Origin: Nonomuraea aurantiaca
GTDB taxonomy: Bacteria > Actinomycetota > Actinomycetes > Streptosporangiales > Streptosporangiaceae
Direction: 5' to 3'
DNA: 64,000 bases
Assembly: GCF_020215705.1 (NCBI RefSeq)
Contig: NZ_JAIWNB010000002.1
Coordinates: forward strand, 124,001 to 188,000
The first letter of the stretch is position 1. Each line of letters begins with the position of its first letter. A model generated the notes under the pieces. That model did not search any database, had not been told where the DNA came from, and saw only the letters and a list, made by a program, of their open reading frames with translations. This document shows positions 35,018 through 43,357 of this stretch, piece after piece. The position numbers and the translations under genes were made by a program.

Positions 35018-36172
35018 ATGACAACAACAACCCCGCGGTCCCTGATCTCGCGCTGGCCCGCGTGGGCGGGCTACGCGGCGGCCCTGTGGTCTCTGAGTTA
35101 TGGCCTGCTCGGCGTGGCCTGGGCCCTTGGCGCACCCGGCTTCCCCTGGGGTACTTCCGACCCCGACCTGGACGGAGCGCTGTCCATCCTCGCCGACGCC
35201 ACTCCGCGCCCCGGCGGCTGGTGGATCGCCGCATTCGGCCTGCTCAGCACAGTCGTCGCACTGACGCTCGCCCGTACCGGCCGAAGCGACCGAGTCGGAC
35301 CGATCCGCCACGCGCAGACGGCGACCCACGGACGTGGTCTGGCCTCTCTCACGCCCTTGCTTCTGGCCTGGCTCATGGCGGTCTTGCTGATCATCGTGAT
35401 CCCCGACTCCCGCCTCATGATGGGCGTGGCCTACAGCCCGGTGCTGGCCGTCGCGCCGCTCTTCGACCTGAACGTGAACGGCACCACCTTGGCCGATGCC
35501 TGGCCGTGGCCGGTGGTCAACCAGCTCGTGTGCGTGCTGGGCGGAGTGCTGCTGGCCGCCGCGGCGCTCGCCTATCAGCGGCGTCGCCGTGAGGCCTGCC
35601 GTACGTGTGGGCGTACCGGCCAGGACGGCTGGACCGCGCCCGAGGCGGCGGCTCGGTGGGGGCGCCGGGCCGTCTACATCGCCGCCACGGTGCCGCTGGT
35701 CTACTGTGCGACCCGGTGGTGCTGGGCGCTCGGTGTCCCGCTGGGGGTGAGCAAGGAGTTCCTCGTCGAGGGCGCACGCGATGCTCCCGGCATCTGGCTG
35801 GCCGGTGCCTACCTCGCCACCTTCGGCGCCGGCGGCGGCGTGCTCACTCTCGGGCTGGCGCAGCGCTGGGGCGAGGTCTTCCCGCGCTGGATCCTCGGCC
35901 TGAGGGGCAGGCGAGTGCCGCCGCTGCTCGCCATCATCCCGGCGACGCTGGTCGCGATCATCGTCACAGTGGCCGGCATGACGTACATCCGCGGGGCGAT
36001 CGCGGGCCGGTTCTCCATGGCGGAGTGGGGCGCCTGGCTGCCGGAGACGCTCTGGCCGCTCTGGGGAGGAGCGCTGGCCGCCGCGGCCCTCGCCTACCAC
36101 CTGCGCCGCCGCGGCCAGTGCCGCCACTGCGGCCAAGGCGCCGGCCGCCGCCCGTCACCTCAGCTGGTGTGA
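35018..36172 (+). CDS. polytopic membrane protein with internal duplication and two CxxC motifs
   Basis: 384 aa from the ATG at 35018. About eight helices. Two halves end alike: ALAYQRRRREACRTCGRTG (about 183-203) and ALAYHLRRRGQCRHCGQG (about 356-373), an offset of 173 residues, so the protein is an internal repeat of a four-helix unit ending in a CxxC motif. The CxxC pairs could together bind one metal or be redox-active. No family function is known. It converges with the MerR gene, three bases apart. Confidence 0.75.
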   Translation: MTTTTPRSLISRWPAWAGYAAALWSLSYGLLGVAWALGAPGFPWGTSDPDLDGALSILADATPRPGGWWIAAFGLLSTVVALTLARTGRSDRVGPIRHAQTATHGRGLASLTPLLLAWLMAVLLIIVIPDSRLMMGVAYSPVLAVAPLFDLNVNGTTLADAWPWPVVNQLVCVLGGVLLAAAALAYQRRRREACRTCGRTGQDGWTAPEAAARWGRRAVYIAATVPLVYCATRWCWALGVPLGVSKEFLVEGARDAPGIWLAGAYLATFGAGGGVLTLGLAQRWGEVFPRWILGLRGRRVPPLLAIIPATLVAIIVTVAGMTYIRGAIAGRFSMAEWGAWLPETLWPLWGGALAAAALAYHLRRRGQCRHCGQGAGRRPSPQLV

Positions 36173-36175
36173 CCG

Positions 36176-36619
36176 CTAATCGTGAGCGGGGCGGGTGTAG
36201 GCGGGGTGGCGAGCGATGGTGCCGGGTTGCCGCGTCGTCGCGTTTTCGGTGAGAGCCGCTTGCCGTGGCGTCGCGCTGCCGGTCAGAGCCGCCACAAGCC
36301 GATCTCGTACGGCGCTCAGCTCGGCGATCCGCTGCTCCAGGGCCGCGACCTTCCTGCTCACCGCTTCCACACTGGGCGGGCAGGCCGGTCCCAGCGACAC
36401 CTCGCCGTCGTCCAGGCAGGGCAGGAAGCCGCGTACGTCCTGGGCGGTGAAGCCGTTCGACAACAGGAGCTGAATGTTGCGGACCTTGGCCACCGCGCCG
36501 CCGTCGTAATGCCGGTAGCCGTTGACGGCCCGTTCCGGCTCAAGCAGGCCCTGCTGCTCGTAATAGCGCAGGGCCCGGACGGTGACGCCGCTCGCTCGCG
36601 CCAGCTCCCCGATCAGCAC
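36176..36619 (-). CDS. MerR-family transcriptional regulator
   Basis: 147 aa. HTH with LIGELARASGVTVRALRYYEQQGLLEPERAVNGYRHYD (split here by function: HTH then wing), followed by a coiled-coil dimerisation helix (about 78-112). Cys at CLDDGEVSLGPACPP could be a sensor, but no defined metal site is seen. It is 16 bases downstream of the SDR gene and probably in its operon, autoregulating the promoter at 37430-37460. Confidence 0.9.
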   Translation of the reverse strand: MLIGELARASGVTVRALRYYEQQGLLEPERAVNGYRHYDGGAVAKVRNIQLLLSNGFTAQDVRGFLPCLDDGEVSLGPACPPSVEAVSRKVAALEQRIAELSAVRDRLVAALTGSATPRQAALTENATTRQPGTIARHPAYTRPAHD

Positions 36620-36635
36620 CGTCGCAGTTTATGCC

Positions 36636-37394
36636 TTATACCCCCGCTCCCACGGAGAGGCCGCCGTCCACGCGAACCACCGTGCCGGTGAGGTACCCGG
36701 CCTCGGGCCGCGTCACGTTCACGATCCACCAGGCGATCTCACCGGGCTGGGCGATGCGACCGAGCGGGATGCGTCCCACGAGTCCCGCGCCCGAGGCAGC
36801 GATCTGCTCCTGGGTGAATCCGGCGTGCGCCAGCACGGGTGTGGCGGTGATGCCGGGCGCCACGGACACGACCCGAACACCCTTGGGTGCGAGCTCGACC
36901 GCCCAGGTGGCCGTCAGGAAGTCGAGCGCGACCTTGGTGGATCCGTAGACGGAGTTGTCCGGCCAGCCGTACGAGGGCGGGTTGGAGGACACATTCACGA
37001 TCGTCCCCTTCGCGGCGGCCAGGTGCGGCAGGGCGGCCTGGGCCAGGAAGAGGGGAGCGAGGAGGTTCGTGGCGATCTGCTCTTCGGCGGTACCGCGATC
37101 GATCGTCCCGAGCGCGGCGGGCCGGGTGATCGCGGCATTGTTGACCAGGACGTCGATCCGGCCCAGCCGCTCCACCGCCGCCTCGGCGATGCGCTCGGGC
37201 CCATCGGCTGCCGCGCCGTCCGCGACGAACGTACTGATCGAGGGGTACGCGGCAGCGGTCTCCTCCAGGCGCGCGGCGGTGCGACCGACGACGAGCACTC
37301 GCGCGCCTTCGGCGGCGAACTGGTGAGCCGTGGCGCGGCCAATCCCCGTGCCGCCTCCGGTGATGACCACGCCCTTGCCTGCCAGGCCGTCCAT
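36636..37394 (-). CDS. short-chain dehydrogenase/reductase
   Basis: 252 aa from the ATG at 37394, with GAGAGGAC upstream. Rossmann motif TGGGTGIGRATA, NNAAI, and the catalytic YGSTK with Ser in VNVSSNPPS. The C-terminal GTVVRVDGG is typical of classical SDRs. Substrate unknown. First gene of a two-gene operon with the MerR regulator, which probably controls it. Confidence 0.92.
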   Translation of the reverse strand: MDGLAGKGVVITGGGTGIGRATAHQFAAEGARVLVVGRTAARLEETAAAYPSISTFVADGAAADGPERIAEAAVERLGRIDVLVNNAAITRPAALGTIDRGTAEEQIATNLLAPLFLAQAALPHLAAAKGTIVNVSSNPPSYGWPDNSVYGSTKVALDFLTATWAVELAPKGVRVVSVAPGITATPVLAHAGFTQEQIAASGAGLVGRIPLGRIAQPGEIAWWIVNVTRPEAGYLTGTVVRVDGGLSVGAGV

Positions 37395-37429
37395 GAGTGT
37401 CCTCTCTGTCCGCAGGTGAGTGACCGCGA

Positions 37430-37460
37430 CGCTAAAGGCTGACCCGGGGGTCAAGGTCAA
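37430..37460 (-). promoter_or_regulatory. MerR-type promoter with dyad in a long spacer
   Basis: On the minus strand TTGACC (complement of 37455-37460) and TTTAGC (37431-37436) are 18-19 bases apart, longer than normal, and the spacer contains the dyad TGACCCGGGGGTCA (37440-37453). This is the arrangement MerR regulators act on by twisting DNA. It precedes the SDR-merR operon. Confidence 0.7.
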
Positions 37461-37648
37461 AATGGCGACTCCGTCTTGGAGTTACGACGCGGCGGTCGGG
37501 GAAGCCAGTACGACGCGGCGGCTGGGAAAAGCCCCCAGACGGAACGCTGCGGCGGACGCGCGTCTCGGGGCCTTCTCCTCCCTGGGGGGCAAGGGAGGTT
37601 TGCACCCCACGGCAGGTAGAGGCACCGTCGTACCGACCGTGGGGATGT

Positions 37649-38059
37649 CTAACGAGGGAGCGCCCACACGACGCGTTCGCCGACCGGGCTGCGGTGGGTA
37701 TCCCACTGGCCGTTGGTGAGGGCGTCCACGACCAGGAGTCCGCGCCCTCCCGTCTCGGTTGGTCGAGGCCGGCGCGCGTGTGGAGTTTCGCCGGAGTTTC
37801 CGGGGTCGGTGATGGTCAATCGCCAAAAGCCCGATTGGGGGATCAGGTGCATCCGGACCCATAGGGCGTTCGCGTGAATGATGGCGTTAGTGAGCAGTTC
37901 TGAGGCTATTTCCTGAAGGTCGGGAAGAGCGGGATGGTCCGGGCCCATCCATTCCGCGAGTTCTCGGCGGGCCAGCGAGGGAATCCGGTGGGCTTCCACC
38001 TCGCCCGTCGTCCATACCTTGACACCTGCGTACGGGGGGTCTGACACAGCTGCTCGCAT
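37649..38059 (-). CDS. RsbW-like ATP-binding (anti-sigma-type) protein
   Basis: 136 aa, a single HATPase_c_2 domain. N-box ELLTNAIIHANALWV, G1 box DPGNS and G2 box GGRGLLVVDALT are present. GAGGTGG precedes the ATG at 38059. Such proteins in actinomycetes act as anti-sigma kinases or orphan regulators and commonly sit beside an XRE/Scr1 regulator and a DUF397 gene, as here (divergent). Confidence 0.9.
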   Translation of the reverse strand: MRAAVSDPPYAGVKVWTTGEVEAHRIPSLARRELAEWMGPDHPALPDLQEIASELLTNAIIHANALWVRMHLIPQSGFWRLTITDPGNSGETPHARRPRPTETGGRGLLVVDALTNGQWDTHRSPVGERVVWALPR

Positions 38060-38261
38060 GGCCACCTCGGAACGTACAAACTCACCTGTGCATGTGCGGT
38101 TACAAGTCCAAAGCCATGGCTCTAGGCAAAGGGAATGTCTCCCGTAACGCCCCTCCAAATCCTTCGCAGAGCATGGTTGACTTGTGTGTGCGGATGTGTG
38201 GCGAGAGCGAAAGGGTGCGATATCGCGGAAGAGGTGAATAGCAGGACCAAGGCCGCTGTAG

Positions 38262-39027
38262 ATGAATACCGACTACGAATGCTGAGTATCGGACGGCGAA
38301 GAACCTTACGCACGCAAGACTCGCGACGCTGCTGCCCTGTAGCGAGAGCCTGATCGGCTCGGTGGAGCGGGGGACTCGCCTACCCACAGAGCAATTCACA
38401 CGGCAGCTTGAAAGGGCGCTGGGGTTGGGTGGAGAGCTGCTTGAGCTGCTACCCGGCATCCGGTCTGTAAGCCCGAAGTGGTTCCGTAAATGGCCCGCGA
38501 TAGAAGAAGCCGCACAGACCATTCGCACCTATGAGCTCGGGCTGATCCCTGGTCTTCTCCAAACCGAGGCATACGCTAGAGCCGTGTTCATGGGAGAACC
38601 GGGAGCCGTCCCAGGGGAGGTGGAGAAGGCAGTCAAGGCGAGGCTTCGACGACAGGCCATCATCCATAGGCCGAACCCTCCTGCGCTGTCGTTCATCCTT
38701 GATGAGAGCGCCATCCTTCGCCGGATCGGTGGCCGCGAGGCGATGCGAGAACAGCTAGGAAAACTGCTTGCTCTGATGGACCGTTCATGCATTACCGTGC
38801 GAATTGTCCCCCTGTCATCGGGCAGCACGGCGGGCCTCATCGGCTCGTTTGTGATCGCACAGGATGACGACACCTACGCGGCGTTCCTGGAGAACACCGA
38901 GAACGGAGAGGTCACCCACCAGGCCGACATGCTCCGGAAGCTGAACCAGCGCTGGGAGCTACTGTCCGGCCTGGCACAGGCTACATATGTAAGCAGGGAG
39001 ATCATACAAAGGGTGGTGGAGTCATGA
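38262..39027 (+). pseudogene. Scr1-type XRE regulator (DUF5753), apparently frameshifted near its N-terminus
   Basis: The frame ending at 39027 encodes an HTH part (LTHARLATLLPCSESLIGSV) followed by the DUF5753 ligand domain (LIPGLLQTEAYARAVF, GLIGSFVIAQDDD). In that frame no start codon exists before GTG 38362, which would remove most of the HTH. An ATG at 38262 with GAGGTG upstream is in another frame and stops after seven codons. Removing one base near 38280 joins them into a normal HTH N-terminus. Either a recent frameshift or a sequence error. The stop overlaps the DUF397 start (ATGA). Confidence 0.7.
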
Positions 39028-39233
39028 TCGACGAGGAATTGTCCGGAGCCACATGGCGGAAGGCCACAGCCAGCGGAGGAACGGGCGGCAACTGCGTGGA
39101 GGTTGCCCCGCTCAGCGGTGGGCGCGTGGGAGTGCGGCACAGCCAGCATCCGGACGGGCCTGTCCTGGTCTACACAAAGGCTGAATGGGACGCCTTCCGG
39201 GATGGGATGTCCAAGGGAGAGTTCGACTTCTAG
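39024..39233 (+). CDS. DUF397 small protein
   Basis: 69 aa. Family signature WRKATASGGTGGNCVEVA, VGVRHSQHPDGPVLVYT and W-x-AF near the C-terminus. The ATG overlaps the regulator stop by four bases. DUF397 proteins are the usual partner of Scr1/DUF5753 regulators, sometimes described as toxin-antitoxin-like or developmental modules. Confidence 0.93.
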   Translation: MIDEELSGATWRKATASGGTGGNCVEVAPLSGGRVGVRHSQHPDGPVLVYTKAEWDAFRDGMSKGEFDF

Positions 39234-39729
39234 CCAGACCGCCAGGGCTTGCCCGGCTGGTTGGGCGAAGTTAGGCGACTAGAGGCGGCGTCTCAAAAGG
39301 CCACGACGCGTGCCCCGGTGGGCGGCGATCGTCCACCCCTACGGTCGGCCGGCGATCGCGCGCGTGTCCAGCGCGTCTGTCCATTCGCTCGTCCGGCAGC
39401 TCCTACCCCCAGCGGTCGCTGCTGATTCGCGCCCTGGGGCATGGAGCCGATGACTCTCCTGACGTGCGCCTGCACGACGCTCAGCAGGGAGACGTGTTCG
39501 ACGGGGCGTCATGTCCGCCCAGCAGTGGCCAGGCAAGTCACAACAAGATCAACACTGTTTGGGCTTGGTACTGACACCTTTCTTGCCGGTACCCCATGGC
39601 CGATGCCCTAGACGGCAATCCCACGCTATGCGAATATGTGTTCGATTTGCGAAGATCGTCAGTGGGAGCGGGTCCCGTAGTCATGCCGGGGTGCTCGACT
39701 CTCCTCTTCTCCTCCAGAACGGAGTGCCT
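39234..39729. other. 496-bp region without a supported gene
   Basis: No frame shows consistent codon bias, a start with ribosome site, or a recognisable domain. The first part is high-GC and may contain degraded coding sequence; the last 150 bases are more AT-rich and should hold the promoter of the secreted propeller gene. Confidence 0.5.
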
Positions 39730-41439
39730 GTGCGCCCATCAACCTCTGCCCATGCTCCTCTGTCCCGCCGATTAGTCGCCTGGGCCGGGACCCTGCTCCT
39801 GACGGCGGCCCTGCTCGCCACTCAGGCGCCCACCGCCGCCACCGCCGCGACCGCCGCCACTGCCGCGACCGCCGCGACCGTCACCGACCTCGGCGTCGCC
39901 GGCAAGGGCGGAGACGTGGTGGCGCGCAGCGGCAAGGTCTTCGTCGCCGCCGGTGACCAGATCGTGGTCGCGTCCATCGACGGCAAGGTCATCAACACGA
40001 TCTCCGGCCTGTCCGGTGCCGTCGCCCTGGCCTCGCCGGAGACCGGCAGGAAGGTGTACGCGGCGCTGCGGGATTCGCATGAAGTGATCGAGATCGACAC
40101 CACCACGCTGGCCATCACCAAGCGCATCGACCTCACCGCGTACCCGTGCCCGTCGAGCCTGGCGCAGTCGTACGACCGGCTGTGGATCGGATTCGGTTGC
40201 GGCGAAGCGGGAGAGGGAGGCGTTCTCGGTCTCATTCCGGCGGCAGCGACACCCACCCCCGTCCGGGTCGGACCGGCCACGACCCAGGCTCCGCTGGTCG
40301 CCGTCGCCGGGAACACGCTGGTGGCCGGGGAGCCGGGAGTCAGCCCCGCCACAGTCAAGGTGTACGACATCGACACCACGCCCGCCACTTCGCGCGGCGA
40401 GATCCGCGCAGGCGCGGACGGGCTGCCGGCCCTGCGGGATCTCGCACTCGCCGATTACGGGTCGGCGGCGCTGTCGGCGTTGGACGATACCCGCCAGTTC
40501 GACGCCTGGGACACGACAGCCCTGACTCAGGGCCGCGCCTACGACAGCAGCGGATTCGGCGAGCACGGCCTCCCCACCGCTGTCGGGGCCAGCCCGAACG
40601 GCGCCTACGTCGTGGGCGGCTGGAACTCCTCCGCGGGCGACGCGGCGGAGCTCGTGGTGTACGACGCGACCACCGCGGAGGTCATCTACACAGCCGCCGC
40701 CCAGGGGAAGGCGGTGGTGGCGGGCAGCATCGAGTTCTACGGCACACTCACCTTCGCGGTTTTGAAAGAGCCCGGCACCGGGCGGATGCACCTCTGGCGG
40801 CTGCCGCCCTCGCCCTACCACTCCTCCACGCTGACCTTGACGGCTCCCTCCAAGGTGACCGCGCTCAAGCAGTCGACCTTCAGCGGACGACTCACGCTGA
40901 GCAGCGGACTGCCCCCCGGCGTACAGGCGCTCGAACTGTACCGCTGGCTCCCCGACGGCACTTCCAGGCCGTTCCAGGAGATCACCACGGCGGCGGACGG
41001 GACCTACCAATTCACCGACGCCCCGCCGTCCCTCGGGGCGTTCAAGTATCAGGTGTACTGGCCGGGCAACTCATGGTTCTGGGGTAGCGGCTCCTCGGTG
41101 ACCGTCACAGTGTCCCGGTACGAGCCGACGCTCACCGTGACCGGACCGGCGACGGGCAACGTCGGCGAGCGACTCGAGTTCAGCGGCACCGTCGGTGCCG
41201 ACGGCATCACCTTCCCGGGGGAGATCATCACCGTCTCGCGTAAGGTCGTCAGCCCGGATGGCAGCGTCACCTCGAAGCACCTGGTGAAGTTGACCACCGC
41301 CGCCGACGGGTCGTTCAGCTTCTCGGATACGCCGACCAGGGCCGGGGAACACACGTACACCCTCCTGTTGTTCGGCAGCTCGACCATGGAGTCAGCCAGG
41401 ACCACCCAGGTGGTCACCGTCCTCCAGCCGCCCGCGTAG
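39730..41439 (+). CDS. secreted beta-propeller/Ig-like protein
   Basis: 569 aa. The GTG at 39730 has CGGAG upstream and starts a signal peptide ending in Ala/Thr repeats (ATAATAATAAT-type, from DNA repeats near 39838-39876). Residues about 50-370 resemble a YVTN/YncE-type propeller (VARSGKVFVAAGDQIVVASI, KVYAALRDSHEVIEID). Two Ig-like beta-sandwich domains follow (about 375-460 and 465-565, each with TTAADGTYQF or TTAADGSFSF). No enzyme motif; probably a surface-binding protein. Confidence 0.85.
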   Translation: MRPSTSAHAPLSRRLVAWAGTLLLTAALLATQAPTAATAATAATAATAATVTDLGVAGKGGDVVARSGKVFVAAGDQIVVASIDGKVINTISGLSGAVALASPETGRKVYAALRDSHEVIEIDTTTLAITKRIDLTAYPCPSSLAQSYDRLWIGFGCGEAGEGGVLGLIPAAATPTPVRVGPATTQAPLVAVAGNTLVAGEPGVSPATVKVYDIDTTPATSRGEIRAGADGLPALRDLALADYGSAALSALDDTRQFDAWDTTALTQGRAYDSSGFGEHGLPTAVGASPNGAYVVGGWNSSAGDAAELVVYDATTAEVIYTAAAQGKAVVAGSIEFYGTLTFAVLKEPGTGRMHLWRLPPSPYHSSTLTLTAPSKVTALKQSTFSGRLTLSSGLPPGVQALELYRWLPDGTSRPFQEITTAADGTYQFTDAPPSLGAFKYQVYWPGNSWFWGSGSSVTVTVSRYEPTLTVTGPATGNVGERLEFSGTVGADGITFPGEIITVSRKVVSPDGSVTSKHLVKLTTAADGSFSFSDTPTRAGEHTYTLLLFGSSTMESARTTQVVTVLQPPA

Positions 41440-41456
41440 CATCCCGACGCCCGGGT

Positions 41457-41478
41457 GACGGCGACCCGCCTCGCCGTC
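41457..41478 (+). terminator. hairpin after the propeller gene
   Basis: GACGGCG (41457-41463) pairs with CGCCGTC (41472-41478) around an 8-base loop, 17 bases after the stop codon. Confidence 0.6.
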
Positions 41479-41537
41479 TCCCGGCCGGCCGGGTGCAGCA
41501 GTCCAGGTCGATCGTTCCCACGGTGGCGAATGGATCG

Positions 41538-41687
41538 CATGACGGTGGAGCCGTCGCAGGTCGGGCTGTCGCCCCAGGCCGATGGGCCGCTGCCGTTGGC
41601 GAGCAGGAAGAAGGCGTGATTGCCGACGCCGGAGGAGCGGTGCACGGCCAGGTTGCCGACGGTGGGTGACCAGCAGTCGGCGGACAC
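41538..41687 (-). pseudogene. scrap of an M4 (thermolysin-like) metallopeptidase
   Basis: About 50 codons resemble the C-terminal part of secreted M4 peptidases (VHRSSGVGNHAFFLLANG, then SPTCDGSTV). The HExxH active site and the rest are absent, and the fragment abuts the 3' end of the MmyB-type regulator gene. Clearly a degraded remnant. Confidence 0.55.
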
Positions 41688-41694
41688 GCCGCCT

Positions 41695-42537
41695 CTAGCC
41701 GGGCGTCATGGTCTGAGTGCCGATGGCGGCGAGCAGGGCGAGTTTGGTCTCCGATTCGCTGCCCGGCTGCGCGGTGTAGATGACTATCCGCAGGTCGCCG
41801 TGCTGGCTGGCGAGGATGTCGCAGTCCAGGTCGATCCTGCCCACCTCGGGGTGGTCGATGCTCTTGGTGGCCTGGTGGTGGTCGGAGACCAGATGGGCGT
41901 CCCACTGCGCTCGGAAGGAGTCGCTGTGGTCGCGGAGCTTCTGGACGAACGCGCGTAGCCGCGGGTCGTCGGGATAGCGCGCCGCGGTCCGCCGGAGGTC
42001 CGCGACCATCGAGCGCTCGAAGGCCGCCCACTCGGCGGGTGTCATGATGATCCGGTGCGGCTGGCCGGTGTAAGCCTGCCAGAGCACATGGCGGTCCTGC
42101 TCGTCGAGGGCCGATGGGTCGCCGATCAGCGCCGCCCAGGGCCGGTTCCAGAGGATGAGCGTCCACATCGCGTCGTACACGGCGATCGGGTGATCATCGA
42201 GCCGGTTCAGCAGCCTCCGTACGCTCGCCGGGACCAACTGGCCGATCCGCCCGCTGCCGACCGCATGGCCGGCCAGCAGGAAGAGATGGGTCTGTTCGGC
42301 GTCGTCCAGTTGCAGCGCCCGGGCCAGCGCGGCGCACACCTGCGCCGACGGTGTCGAGGCGCGGCCCTGCTCCAGGCGCACGATGTAGTCGGCCGACACG
42401 CCCGCCAGCATCGCGAGCTCCTCGCGCCGCAGGCCCCGCGTGCGCCGTTGTCCGTTGGCGGGCAGGCCCGCCTGCGCGGGGGGCAGCCGCTCGCGCCAGA
42501 CCCGCAGGATCGTCGCCAGTTCGCCGTTGCCACTCAC
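41695..42537 (-). CDS. XRE regulator with MmyB-like ligand domain
   Basis: 280 aa from the GTG at 42537. HTH (about 10-75, RGLRREELAMLAGVSADYIVRLEQGR) followed by the MmyB-like PAS-type domain (about 105-265, with AVYDAMWTLILWNRPWAALIG, HPEVGRIDLDC). Such regulators typically repress a divergent oxidoreductase gene, here the SDR 102 bases away. The ligand is probably a fatty acid or quinone-like compound in some homologues; for this one it is unknown. Confidence 0.93.
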   Translation of the reverse strand: MSGNGELATILRVWRERLPPAQAGLPANGQRRTRGLRREELAMLAGVSADYIVRLEQGRASTPSAQVCAALARALQLDDAEQTHLFLLAGHAVGSGRIGQLVPASVRRLLNRLDDHPIAVYDAMWTLILWNRPWAALIGDPSALDEQDRHVLWQAYTGQPHRIIMTPAEWAAFERSMVADLRRTAARYPDDPRLRAFVQKLRDHSDSFRAQWDAHLVSDHHQATKSIDHPEVGRIDLDCDILASQHGDLRIVIYTAQPGSESETKLALLAAIGTQTMTPG

Positions 42538-42570
42538 TCTCTCATCGTCGCACCATCTGCCCGGCCCGTG

Positions 42571-42591
42571 CCTGGTACGGGTGTTCCCAGG
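42571..42591. promoter_or_regulatory. operator-like inverted repeat between MmyB regulator and SDR
   Basis: CCTGG (42571-42575) and CCAGG (42587-42591) flank TACGGGTGTTC. It is centred in the 102-bp region between the two divergent starts, where an autoregulating MmyB-type repressor would bind. Confidence 0.5.
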
Positions 42592-42639
42592 AAGACCCTT
42601 CGCTGGCACGACCTGCGACGACAGTGTGAGGCTGGAGTC

Positions 42640-43335
42640 ATGACAACGACAGTGATCACCGGGGCGAACAAGGGCCTCGGCTTCGAGACCGCCCGCCAGC
42701 TCGTCGCAGCGGGCCATACCGTCTACATCGGCGCACGCAACGCGGACAACGCCCGGCGGGCCGCGAAGGAGCTGGGCGCGCTGCCGCTGCTCATCGACGT
42801 CACCGACGAGGCGTCGGTCCAGGCGGCCGCGGAACTCGTGGACAAGGAGCAGGGCGGCCTGGACGTCCTGGTCAACAATGCGGGGATCGCCGGTGGCGCG
42901 CCTCCGGCGAGCGAGTTCACCGGGGCGGACCTGGAGACCGTCCTGAACACCAATGTCGTGGGCGTCGTCCGGGTGACCCACGCGTTCCTGCCGCTGCTGC
43001 TGCGCGGCGGGCATGGAGTCGTGGTCAACGTCGGCAGCGGCCTCGGTTCGTTCTCCCGGGTTCACGACCCCGAGCGCATCGAGTCCAAGGTGCCCGCCTT
43101 GGCCTACACCGCCTCCAAGGCCGCGCTCGCCATGCTGACCGTCCAGTACGCGAGGCTCTGCCCCGAGCTGCGGGTCAACGTGGTCGATCCCGGCTACACC
43201 GCCACCGATCTCAACGGCTTCAGCGGGACCCAGACCGTCGAGGAGGGTGCGGCCCCGATCGTCCGAGCCGCGCTGCTCGGCGCCGACGGGCCCACCGGGG
43301 CGTTCTTCGACCCCGCCGGAGTGGCACCCTGGTAA
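42640..43335 (+). CDS. short-chain dehydrogenase/reductase
   Basis: 231 aa. Rossmann motif TGANKGLGFETA, NNAGIAGG, Ser in NVGSGLGS and catalytic YTASK. The ATG has GGAG upstream. Carbonyl-reductase-like; substrate unknown. It is divergent from the MmyB-type regulator, which probably controls it, and converges with the NmrA-like gene. Confidence 0.93.
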   Translation: MTTTVITGANKGLGFETARQLVAAGHTVYIGARNADNARRAAKELGALPLLIDVTDEASVQAAAELVDKEQGGLDVLVNNAGIAGGAPPASEFTGADLETVLNTNVVGVVRVTHAFLPLLLRGGHGVVVNVGSGLGSFSRVHDPERIESKVPALAYTASKAALAMLTVQYARLCPELRVNVVDPGYTATDLNGFSGTQTVEEGAAPIVRAALLGADGPTGAFFDPAGVAPW

Positions 43336-43357
43336 GGCGACGCCGCGAAAGGCCTTC

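Noticed and set aside
34790..36136. Long open frame on the minus strand across the duplicated membrane protein gene
   Set aside because: It is the antisense shadow of a high-GC gene; its composition is Arg/Gly/Pro-rich and shows no domain, while the plus-strand frame has helices and CxxC repeats.
39511..39729. In-frame upstream extension of the propeller gene
   Set aside because: The GTG at 39730 has a ribosome site and opens a signal peptide; the extension has neither bias nor signal features.
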